NCBI GenBank assembly: GCA_007123195.1
Contig: SKLO01000503.1
Location: forward strand, 1 to 5,056
Length of the DNA: 5,056 bases
Origin: Verrucomicrobiales bacterium
GTDB taxonomy: Bacteria; Verrucomicrobiota; Verrucomicrobiia; Verrucomicrobiales; SKLO01
Direction of reading: 5' to 3'
Made by a program: the position numbers and the translations under genes. Shown one piece after another: positions 1 to 5,056 of this stretch. The notes beneath the pieces are model-generated. The model worked only from the letters and a program-made list of their open reading frames with translations, made no database searches and had not been told where the DNA came from. The number at the start of each line of letters is the position of its first letter. The first letter of the stretch is position 1.

Positions 1-1745
1 CCGTCGCCGGGAGCCTGGCCGGCCTCGACGACCCGGCCCTGCTGACCGGCCTGATGGAAGCCTGCGCCACCGCCGCCGCCGACAAGTCCGCGCTGGTCGG
101 GCGCATTCTCACCGAATTGGCGGAAGCCGGTGCGCCCGCGGTGATCGACGACTCCATGCGCACCGCTCTCCAAACCCTGCTCGTGGCTGAATCGCCGTCG
201 GTCCGCAGCTCGGCGTTGCCCCTGGCCGTCGCCTGGGACACCGACGGCTCCCTTGCCGCCACGTTGCAACCCGTGGTCGCCGGGTTGCTCGAAGAGTTGC
301 GGCAAGACGATCTCGCCGAGGACCGCGCCCGCTCGTTGGTGACCTCGCTGCTGCGGGTGCGCGCCATCGACGACGCCGTCATGCCCGCGCTGTCCGGATT
401 GCTGCTGGCGGAACAGTCCCGGCCCGAAGGCCTGCGCCGGCACGTGCTGGAGGAATTCGCCGCCATCGACGACCCGGCCGTCGCCGATGCCCTGGTCGAT
501 GCCTTCGACCAACTGCCGCCCGGCCTGCGGCAGGCCGCGCTCGACGTCGTCGTCAGCCGCGGCCAATGGGCCCTGACATTCCTTCAGGGCATCGAGGCCG
601 GTGCCATCAGCGCCCAACAACTCGGACCCGCCGGTCTGTTCCGCCTCCGCACCCATCCCAGCGAGGAGGTGTCGGAGCTGGCCAACGCTCTGCTGGAACA
701 GATGCGCGGCGCCGCCAGCGACAAGGACGACCTGATCGCCGAACTGCTGCCCGAAGTGTCGCGCCCGGGCGACGCCGCCGCTGGCCGCGTGATCTACGAG
801 CAGACCTGCGCCATGTGCCACCGGCACGAAGACCTCGGCGTCGACCTCGGCCCCGTGCTCACCGGCGTCGGCGTGCACGGCCCCGCCAGCCTGCTGACCC
901 GCATCATCGATCCCAACCGCGTGGTCGAGCCCGGCAACGAGGCGTGGAACATCGAGACCACCGACGGCCGTCAGCTGGCCGGACTGATCGTTCAGGAGAA
1001 CCCGCGCGAAATCCTCCTGCGCATGCCCGGCGCCGAACTCAGGATCCCGCGCTCCGAGATTGCCAGCCGCACCAACACCGGCCGCTCCCTGATGCCCGAG
1101 GGCTACGAGCACCTCGGCCCCGAGGTGCTGCGCAACCTGCTCACCTACCTCGGCGCCAACCAGTCGCGCCATCGCGTGATCGACCTGTCCCCGGCCTTCA
1201 CCGCCGACACCCGGCAGGGATTGTATCACAGTCAGGAACGCACCGGCGACACCCTGCCGTTCGTGCGCCATGGCCTGGTCGAGGTGGAGGGCGTGCCGTT
1301 CGAAATCGCCGACCCCGAGCGCAGCCGCTTCGGCGGCAACGTCATCGTGCTCCAGGGCGGGCCGCGCGGCACCTTCTCCCAAACCATGCCGCGTGAGGTC
1401 GAGATTCCCGTCGGCTTCGCCGCCCGCCGTCTGCACGTGCTCGGCGCGGTCGCCGGCTGGGGAGCGCTGCGGCCCGACGACGGCGAGCTGGTCCTGACCT
1501 TCCGGTTGGAGTTCGCCGACGGCGAAACCCGCGAGGTGGAATGGTTCAACGGGGTCGAAATCGCCGACTACATCCGCGATGTCGACGTGCCCGGCTCGCG
1601 CCTGGCCGAGGGAGTGGTCAGGCACCATGCCGTGCGCGTCGCCGACATCGATGTCGGTCACGACGCGGTCATCGAGCGCATCGTGCTCACCTCCGCCGCC
1701 CGCGGCATCGCCCCCACCACCGTGGCCATCACCGCCGAGCTGTGA
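1..1745 (+). CDS. HEAT-repeat / PVC-type cytochrome c domain protein, 5' end missing
   Basis: The frame is open from base 3 to the TGA at 1743-1745, so the true start lies upstream; the ATG at 54 is simply the first internal one. Numbering from that Met gives 563 residues. Residues 1 to about 225 are helical, Ala/Leu-rich and HEAT-like. A single-haem cytochrome c module follows at about 240-369: the haem-binding CAMCH is at residues 252-256 (bases 807-821), preceded by GRVIYEQT, and the probable distal ligand is Met347 in SLMPEGYEHL, followed by a closing LLTYL helix. This arrangement is that of the PVC-type haem-binding domain. Residues about 370-563 form a beta-rich tail with GGNVIVLQGG and a YADG-like FADGET, resembling a carbohydrate-binding-like jelly roll. 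In this family the missing N-terminus often carries a signal peptide and a beta-propeller dehydrogenase-like domain. Covalent haem attachment implies a periplasmic location. The electron donor and substrate are unknown. The haem domain call is secure; the C-terminal fold is inferred. Confidence 0.9.
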   Translation, partial: VAGSLAGLDDPALLTGLMEACATAAADKSALVGRILTELAEAGAPAVIDDSMRTALQTLLVAESPSVRSSALPLAVAWDTDGSLAATLQPVVAGLLEELRQDDLAEDRARSLVTSLLRVRAIDDAVMPALSGLLLAEQSRPEGLRRHVLEEFAAIDDPAVADALVDAFDQLPPGLRQAALDVVVSRGQWALTFLQGIEAGAISAQQLGPAGLFRLRTHPSEEVSELANALLEQMRGAASDKDDLIAELLPEVSRPGDAAAGRVIYEQTCAMCHRHEDLGVDLGPVLTGVGVHGPASLLTRIIDPNRVVEPGNEAWNIETTDGRQLAGLIVQENPREILLRMPGAELRIPRSEIASRTNTGRSLMPEGYEHLGPEVLRNLLTYLGANQSRHRVIDLSPAFTADTRQGLYHSQERTGDTLPFVRHGLVEVEGVPFEIADPERSRFGGNVIVLQGGPRGTFSQTMPREVEIPVGFAARRLHVLGAVAGWGALRPDDGELVLTFRLEFADGETREVEWFNGVEIADYIRDVDVPGSRLAEGVVRHHAVRVADIDVGHDAVIERIVLTSAARGIAPTTVAITAEL

Positions 1746-1750
1746 TCGCA

Positions 1751-1833
1751 GCGGCCCAACAGGGCCGTCATCCCTCAGCCCAGAGCAACGCCCTGGGTGA
1801 CCGGTGCCGGAACACGGCGGCCTGAAGGGCCGC
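1751..1833. repeat. Tandem-hairpin intergenic element (three stem-loops)
   Basis: Three short hairpins follow one another, starting 5 bases after the cytochrome stop codon. The first is CGGCCC-AACA-GGGCCG at 1752-1767, with a G-T pair extending it to 1751/1768. The second is CCCAGAGC-AAC-GCCCTGGG at 1779-1797, 8 bp with one mismatch. The third is GCGGCC-TGAAG-GGCCGC at 1817-1833. The first lies where a terminator would be, but no T-run follows. Such arrays resemble the interspersed palindromic elements common between genes of PVC bacteria. That it is a dispersed repeat is inferred, because only one copy is visible here. Confidence 0.45.
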
Positions 1834-1886
1834 GATCCCGGGGTCGGGTTGACGTCCCTGGTGGCGGCGGACGGATCATCAGTCGC

Positions 1887-1964
1887 CGCAGGGGCAGCGC
1901 TCTCTGTGCCTCCCCGTTTGCCCTTGAACCCCCGCCCGCCGGACGCCACCGTCGCCCCTGCGAC
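1887..1964 (+). promoter_or_regulatory. Leader with alternative base-pairing upstream of the GcvH-like gene
   Basis: CGCAGGGGC at 1887-1895 is a perfect 9-base complement of GCCCCTGCG at 1954-1962. The downstream arm can instead fold into a local hairpin, GTCGC-CCCT-GCGAC, at 1951-1964, ending 6 bases before the ATG at 1971. The two structures exclude each other and either would lie close to the start codon. This could tune translation, but GC-rich DNA gives such pairings by chance. No known riboswitch was recognised. Confidence 0.2.
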
Positions 1965-1970
1965 CGCTCC

Positions 1971-2429
1971 ATGACCACCGTCCGCTACAAACACGCCCGC
2001 TTCAGCGCCCGTTTCCCCGCCGATTTCCGCTACTCGCCCTCGCACTACTGGATGGCGACCGCCGACGACGGCAGCGGCTTGTGGCGGGTCGGGTTCACCA
2101 AGTTCGCCACCCGCATGCTCGGTGAACTGGTCGAAGCGGCGTTCGAACCGGCCGAAGGCGACCCGGTCCGCAGCGGCCAGGTCATCGGCACCGTCGAGGG
2201 CTTCAAGGCCGCCAGCGATGTCTACTGCGTCATGGACGGCGCCTTCCACGGCATGAACCCCCTGCTGCGCGAGGACGCCTGCATCGTGCGCTCCCATCCC
2301 TACGACACCGGCTGGCTCTACGCCGTCGACGGTCAGCCCGAGCCCGGTCACCTCGACGTCCACGCCTACATCGAGCACCTCGACGTCATCATCCGCCGCA
2401 TGGCCGAGGAACAACACGCCGAGCCCTGA
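1971..2429 (+). CDS. Stand-alone GcvH-like lipoyl-carrier protein
   Basis: This 152-residue protein resembles the H protein of the glycine cleavage system, which carries a lipoyl arm between the P, T and L proteins. Visible family features are FRYSPSHYW (residues 19-27, matching the usual YT.eHeW), VGFTKFATRMLGELV (40-54, matching vGIT.yAq..LGdiv), the lipoylation site VEGFKAASDVY with Lys79 (codon 2205-2207), MNPLL (95-99) and HPYDTGWLY (109-117). It departs from canonical GcvH at the site itself: EGFKA replaces ESVKA, and YCVMDG (85-90) replaces the usual aPvsG, placing Cys86 near the lipoyl lysine. A charged helical tail of about 30 residues follows the normal end. The ATG at 1971 is chosen because the homology begins just after it, and the open frame upstream (to 1797) encodes low-complexity Arg/Pro sequence. 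There is no clear Shine-Dalgarno. No gcvT, gcvP, lpd or lipoate-ligase gene is adjacent. The lipoyl-carrier fold is confident; a role in glycine cleavage is not, and another lipoyl-dependent role is possible. Confidence 0.85.
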   Translation: MTTVRYKHARFSARFPADFRYSPSHYWMATADDGSGLWRVGFTKFATRMLGELVEAAFEPAEGDPVRSGQVIGTVEGFKAASDVYCVMDGAFHGMNPLLREDACIVRSHPYDTGWLYAVDGQPEPGHLDVHAYIEHLDVIIRRMAEEQHAEP

Positions 2430-2434
2430 GAGCG

Positions 2435-2471
2435 TCCCCGGCGAGCCGCGTCCGCCGGACCGGCGCGGGGA
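2435..2471 (+). terminator. Candidate terminator hairpin after the GcvH-like gene
   Basis: Six bases after the TGA at 2427-2429, TCCCCG (2435-2440) pairs with CGGGGA (2466-2471). Inside it, GTCC-GCC-GGAC (2450-2460) forms a second stem, giving a long, imperfect, very GC-rich structure. It is followed by TGGGGGTTGGTT rather than a clean T-run, so it is only a plausible intrinsic terminator. Confidence 0.35.
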
Positions 2472-2542
2472 TGGGGGTTGGTTCGCGGCTTGCGGGGGGC
2501 TTCGCGGGCAAAACGCGGGTGGTTTGGAAGCGCTCAAGGAGA

Positions 2543-2632
2543 AACGGCATCCCTGCCGTTCAACGCGCCACCAGCGGCGCGGTGGTCTACTGCCGCCGCG
2601 ACCCTTCGCGGCAAGGATGCCGCGGCTCCTTG
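2543..2632. repeat. Tandem-hairpin intergenic element (four stem-loops) between convergent genes
   Basis: Four hairpins lie end to end in the gap between the GcvH-like and NYN genes. They are AACGGCA-TCCC-TGCCGTT at 2543-2560 (7 bp, perfect), CGCGCC-ACCAGC-GGCGCG at 2564-2581 (6 bp, perfect), GCCGCGA-CCCT-TCGCGGC at 2595-2612 (7 bp, perfect) and CAAGGA/TCCTTG at 2612-2632, whose loop holds the palindrome GCCGCGGC (2619-2626). Placed between convergent genes, the block could end transcription from both sides. The regular array also resembles a dispersed palindromic repeat of PVC genomes, although no second copy lies in the window. Short frames crossing it are not convincing genes. Confidence 0.5.
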
Positions 2633-2711
2633 GCTGCCGCAACGCCTCGCCCTACCCGGCGACCGCGTCATCCCGCCCCGCCCACCACCAACATCATCGC
2701 TGCCCCCCGGC

Positions 2712-3596
2712 TCAGTCCTTGAGCGCGGTGATTTTGTAGCCGCCGGATTTTTCGTCGCGCTCGAGTTCCAGCAGGCCGCGCTTGCGGGCTTCCTGCAGCA
2801 AGTCGCTGAATGAGCGGAAGCCGTGGTAGCGCTCGCTGAAGCCGGGGTGGCGGCGTTTGAGGGTTTGCTTGACCATGGAGCCCCAGACCGGTTCGTCCTC
2901 GTTGCGCTCGTCCATCAGGGCTTCGATGGTTTCAAGCACCAGTTCAATCGCCTTGGCGGGGTCGCCCCCGGGCGCACCGGGGCTGGTGTCGTTCTGGGCG
3001 GCGTTGTCGCCGTCGGCGGGCGCGGACTTGTCCTTCTGGTTGCCGCCGCCGCTGCCGCCGGTGGTGGCGGAGGTCTCGCCGGACACCTTGCGCCGCCGCC
3101 GTTTGGAGGTGGTGTCCTGGCGCACGAGGTCGTCATAGAAAATGAACTCGTCGCAGTTGGTGATGAACAGGTCGGAGGTGGATTGCTTGACCCCGAGGCC
3201 AATGACGATCTTGTTGTTCTCCCGCAGCTTGCTGACCAGCGGAGAGAAATCCGAGTCGCCGCTGACGATGACGAAGCAATTGACGTGCTCCTTGGTGTAG
3301 CAGAGGTCGAGGGCGTCGACGACCATGCGGATGTCGGCCGAGTTCTTGCCGGACATGCGCAGGTGGGGGATCTCGATCATCTCGAACGCGGCCTCGTGCA
3401 TCGGCTTCTTGAAGTCGCGGTAGCGGTCCCAGTCGCAGTAGGCCTTCTTGACCACGATGTTGCCCTTGAGCAGCAGGCGCTCGAGCACGCGCTGGATGTC
3501 GAATTTGCTGTAGCGGGCCTCGCGGGTGCCCAGGGCGATGTTCTCAAAATCGCAGAACACGGCCATGGTGTGGGTGGATTGGCGGTCGTCGGGCAT
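2712..3596 (-). CDS. NYN-domain (LabA/DUF88-like) putative RNase with C-terminal LOTUS/OST-HTH-like domain
   Basis: From the chosen ATG (3596-3594) the protein has 294 residues. Residues about 10-160 are a NYN domain, a PIN-like metal-dependent nuclease fold. The expected acidic residues are visible: Asp16 in VFCDFENIA, Asp88 and Asp94 in NSADIRMVVDALD, and Asp114 and Asp116 in VSGDSDFSPLV. It continues with LGVKQSTSDLFITNCDEFIFYDDL, here cut by no gap in homology. A low-complexity Gly/Ser/Asp linker with an RRRR patch (166-169) spans about 160-211. Residues about 212-292 look like a winged-helix OST-HTH/LOTUS domain, with VWGSMVKQTLKRRHPGF, then SFSDLLQEAR and GGYKI. OST-HTH domains are thought to bind RNA, so a cytoplasmic role in RNA cleavage or turnover is inferred; the target is unknown. 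An in-frame ATG at 3653 would add 19 Pro-rich residues that look non-coding, and one at 3566 would start just before the first strand. None of the three has a good ribosome binding site. The stop is at 2714-2712. The gene is convergent with the GcvH-like gene and divergent from the next. Confidence 0.88.
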   Translation of the reverse strand: MPDDRQSTHTMAVFCDFENIALGTREARYSKFDIQRVLERLLLKGNIVVKKAYCDWDRYRDFKKPMHEAAFEMIEIPHLRMSGKNSADIRMVVDALDLCYTKEHVNCFVIVSGDSDFSPLVSKLRENNKIVIGLGVKQSTSDLFITNCDEFIFYDDLVRQDTTSKRRRRKVSGETSATTGGSGGGNQKDKSAPADGDNAAQNDTSPGAPGGDPAKAIELVLETIEALMDERNEDEPVWGSMVKQTLKRRHPGFSERYHGFRSFSDLLQEARKRGLLELERDEKSGGYKITALKD

Positions 3597-3751
3597 GATC
3601 GGAGCGGTGGCTGGGCGGACGGGCGCGGGGCCTTGCCGGATGGGGGTTAACATCGGCCTTGGCAGGGGGCGAGGTCAATCGGCGATTGCGGCGGCCAGGC
3701 AGTTGTTGGATCGACCTTGCATCGGCGTCCGATCGTTCCACTGTGACGACC
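3597..3751. promoter_or_regulatory. Divergent promoter region with small inverted repeats
   Basis: This 155-base gap must hold the start signals for both divergent genes if each has its own promoter. No convincing -35/-10 pair is visible. It contains two perfect small inverted repeats, CAATC-GGC-GATTG at 3676-3688 and ATCGG-CGT-CCGAT at 3721-3733. Both share ATCGGCG, and ATCGGC also occurs at 3652-3657. These could be operator half-sites, but each is short. If the NYN gene starts at 3653, its coding region takes up part of this gap. Confidence 0.3.
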
Positions 3752-4465
3752 ATGAGCATGCGACCCCTGTTTGAGATGACGACGCCCCGAACCGTGCTGC
3801 CGGGGCTGGTGATGCTGGCGCTGGCGGCCACGGCGATTCCGAGCCCGACGGCGGCCGATGAGGCCGCGGGACTGAAATCGGAGACCATCACCTTTGACGA
3901 TCAGGAACCCGGGGACCTGGCCGACGAGTTTTTTGTCATCGACGGCAACTTCAGCGTGATTGAGGCCGACGGCGATGGCGAGGAGGGCAGGCTGGTGCGG
4001 GTGGCCGGGGAACCGTTGGTGGATTCCGGGGTGCTGGTGGGCGGCTCGTCGAACGGACCGGCGGCGATCCTGGCCAAGGTGCGGGCACACCGGGTGGGCC
4101 GCAGCTTCCCGCGCGCCGGGGTTGGTCTGCACGGGCTGGCGGGCCACCAATTGCGGCTGGTGCCGGCGCGGCGCGAGGTGGAGTTCGCGATCAACGAGGA
4201 GACTGTGATGGCGGCTCCGCTGGAGAACTTCGCCAGCGGCGAGTGGTATTGGCTGGAACTGCGGGTCGACGGCAACGACGAGGACGGCTGGACGGTCACC
4301 GGCCATGTCTGGCTGGACGGCGAGGACAAGCCGGAGGAGCCGGTGTTGAAGCGCGAGCTGGAGACGCTGCGGGTGACCGGTCGGGCCAGCTTGTGGGGCA
4401 CGCCCTACTCGGGTCGCGAGATCGATTTCGACGAGGTCACGGTGGAGTGGACCGAGCCCGAATAG
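3752..4465 (+). CDS. Secreted protein with probable concanavalin-like jelly-roll fold, function unknown
   Basis: The predicted protein has 237 residues from the ATG at 3752; ATGs at 3758 and 3776 are equally possible and none has a Shine-Dalgarno. The N-terminus looks like a signal peptide: Arg4 and Arg13, a hydrophobic stretch at about 15-29, and a likely cleavage after PTAA (residues 32-35), just before DEAAG. The mature part is acidic and rich in beta strands, with ITFDDQEPGDLADEFFVIDG near its start, FASGEWYWLELRVDG in the middle and IDFDEVTVEW at the end. The layout of an opening FDD, a WY.LELRV strand and a closing DEVTV strand is typical of LamG or DUF1080-like jelly-roll domains that bind or cleave carbohydrates in PVC bacteria. 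No catalytic residues can be assigned, so binding or structural roles are as likely as hydrolysis. There is no Cys pair, lipobox or membrane anchor, so it is probably free in the periplasm or outside the cell. The gene is divergent from the NYN gene and convergent with the regulator fragment. Confidence 0.72.
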   Translation: MSMRPLFEMTTPRTVLPGLVMLALAATAIPSPTAADEAAGLKSETITFDDQEPGDLADEFFVIDGNFSVIEADGDGEEGRLVRVAGEPLVDSGVLVGGSSNGPAAILAKVRAHRVGRSFPRAGVGLHGLAGHQLRLVPARREVEFAINEETVMAAPLENFASGEWYWLELRVDGNDEDGWTVTGHVWLDGEDKPEEPVLKRELETLRVTGRASLWGTPYSGREIDFDEVTVEWTEPE

Positions 4466-4488
4466 GGGCGGGTTGACAGGACCAGTCC

Positions 4489-4540
4489 GGATGGGGTTGC
4501 TGGCGGCTGGGCTGGGGGCTGCGGCCCCTCGGACCCATCC
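4489..4540 (+). terminator. Candidate terminator structure after the jelly-roll gene
   Basis: Beginning 24 bases after the TAG at 4463-4465, GGATGGG (4489-4495) pairs perfectly with CCCATCC (4534-4540). They enclose a smaller hairpin, GGGGC-TGCG-GCCCC, at 4515-4528. There is no T-run, so the role is tentative; it may act as an mRNA 3' end block or a factor-dependent stop. Confidence 0.3.
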
Positions 4541-4741
4541 CCGCGAACCCGCCCACCCAGCGGCGCGACCCACCCAACGCCCCCGCACCACCGGCAAATC
4601 CCCGCCGCCCGCTTGCGTGCCGGAGGGGCGACGTCCTCGTTGGCCGCGAATGGTTGGTGGATGGGATGCCAGTGAGGAGAGCGCGGGCGTGCCCGGGCGC
4701 GCAGCTCCCTCGATGGTCACCTCAGGCTCCGTCCATTCGCC

Positions 4742-4761
4742 CGGCGACGGGGGCGTCGCCG
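4742..4761 (-). terminator. Candidate terminator hairpin downstream of the regulator gene
   Basis: CGGCGACG-GGGG-CGTCGCCG is a perfect 8-bp stem with a 4-base loop, lying 35 bases beyond the stop of the minus-strand regulator. It is the strongest simple hairpin in this gap. On the minus strand it is followed by GGCGAATGGACGG, with no T-run, so intrinsic termination is uncertain. Confidence 0.35.
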
Positions 4762-4796
4762 CTCCGTCAGCTGCCGCCCCACGAATGCGCGCCCGC

Positions 4797-5056
4797 TCAC
4801 AGGGGGGTGGATACCGTTGAAGAGGCCGTCCGGATGGCGGGGGCATTGGCCCCGGAGTGGGGCTTCTCGTCCTTGCGCCCCGGCACGGGACGCAGGGTGG
4901 TGCCGGCGTTCCAGTGGCCCCTGAGCTGGTTGGAGCTGGGAAAGCGATGTTCGCCGAGTTCGTTGTTGTGGAGACTGGAGAGCAACCACTTGACGGCGAT
5001 CTCACCCATGTCGGTGAGCGACTGGTAGACGCCGCTGATGTTGCTGGACCGTTCAA
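4797..5056 (-). CDS. Probable LacI/PurR-type transcriptional regulator, C-terminal fragment
   Basis: The frame is open from the right edge of the window to the TGA at 4799-4797, so only about the last 85 residues are seen and the DNA-binding domain lies outside. The visible part begins ERSSNISGVYQSLTDMGEIA and goes on with VKWLLSSLHNNELGEHRFPS, then NQLRGHWNAGTTLRP. This matches the end of periplasmic-binding-like LacI-family sensor domains: an 'isgV.....mG..Av..Ll..l' helix block, a short loop, then a final strand, usually vRgSt, here replaced by HWNAGTTL. A polar tail of about 30 residues follows and looks poorly conserved. Such regulators usually sense a sugar and control nearby catabolic genes, which would lie to the right of the window. 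An internal ATG at 5009 is not the start, because the homology continues upstream of it. The family call rests on a short fragment. Confidence 0.62.
   Translation of the reverse strand, partial: ERSSNISGVYQSLTDMGEIAVKWLLSSLHNNELGEHRFPSSNQLRGHWNAGTTLRPVPGRKDEKPHSGANAPAIRTASSTVSTPL

Larger units (their letters stand above)
4466..4796. other. 331-base gap between convergent genes, no gene recognised
   Basis: The stretch contains only GC-rich sequence with several hairpins, listed separately. Open frames crossing it encode Arg/Pro/Gly-rich sequence with no family resemblance and no ribosome binding site, as expected by chance at this GC content. No tRNA-like cloverleaf, direct-repeat array or insertion-sequence end was seen. 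Confidence 0.6.

Noticed and set aside
566..1396. Plus-strand open frame (276 codons) inside the cytochrome gene
   Set aside because: The product is almost entirely Arg/Pro/His repeats and lies in another frame of a gene with a certain CxxCH module.
1797..1970. N-terminal extension of the GcvH-like gene to an upstream ATG
   Set aside because: The extra 58 residues are Arg/Pro/Gly-rich, overlap the hairpin array, and precede the point where H-protein homology begins.
1746..2711. CRISPR array, from the repeated hairpins in two gaps
   Set aside because: The stems differ in sequence from one another and there are no equal-length repeats separated by spacers.
2471..2813. Short plus-strand frames in the gap after the GcvH-like gene (83, 111 and 71 codons)
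   Set aside because: They cross the hairpin block or the 3' end of the NYN gene, overlap one another, and show no domain or ribosome binding site.
2823..3650. Long plus-strand open frame (275 codons) opposite the NYN gene
   Set aside because: It is antisense to a gene with clear NYN motifs; its Val/Ala/Gly-rich product has no family resemblance and reflects codon bias on the other strand.
3659..3751. TTG-started extension of the secreted protein
   Set aside because: It would place 31 polar residues before the signal peptide and read through the inverted repeats.
3597..3751. Sigma-70-like promoters in the divergent gap
   Set aside because: TTGGAT near 3706 has no acceptable -10 at the right distance, and no other pair stands out.
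4473..4820. Plus-strand frame of 115 codons in the right-hand gap
   Set aside because: Low-complexity product, overlaps the regulator end, no ribosome binding site and no family resemblance.
3647..5056. Long minus-strand open frame (about 469 codons) crossing the jelly-roll gene
   Set aside because: It runs across two genes and an intergenic gap, and the product is Pro/Arg/His-rich low complexity typical of a shadow frame in GC-rich DNA.

Overview
The window reads as GC-rich DNA from a bacterium of the PVC superphylum (Planctomycetota or Verrucomicrobiota). The strongest clue is the first gene, which carries the CxxCH haem module typical of the large planctomycete/verrucomicrobial cytochrome family together with HEAT-like repeats. 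The lone, divergent GcvH-like protein, the near absence of Shine-Dalgarno sequences and the hairpin-rich gaps fit the same placement. The phylum itself cannot be settled from this stretch.

Layout from left to right: (1) 1-1745 (+), the 3' part of a HEAT-repeat and PVC-type cytochrome c protein whose N-terminus lies outside the window; (2) 1746-1970, a 225-base gap with three hairpins in tandem and then a GC-rich leader; (3) 1971-2429 (+), a stand-alone GcvH-like lipoyl carrier; (4) 2430-2711, a gap between convergent genes with a strong hairpin after the stop and then a block of four consecutive hairpins; (5) 2712-3596 (-), a NYN-domain putative ribonuclease with a C-terminal LOTUS/OST-HTH-like domain; (6) 3597-3751, the region shared by two divergent genes, with small inverted repeats; (7) 3752-4465 (+), a secreted protein with a probable jelly-roll fold and unknown function; (8) 4466-4796, a gap between convergent genes with terminator-like hairpins; (9) 4797-5056 (-), the C-terminal end of a probable LacI/PurR-type regulator, cut by the window edge.

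The genes do not form an evident operon or pathway. Two are likely envelope or periplasmic proteins (cytochrome, jelly-roll protein) and three are likely cytoplasmic (lipoyl carrier, NYN nuclease, regulator). Nothing in the window links them beyond adjacency. The points most worth following are the divergent orphan lipoyl carrier and the two hairpin-array elements in the gaps on either side of it. I found no RNA gene, CRISPR array, insertion sequence or phage gene.
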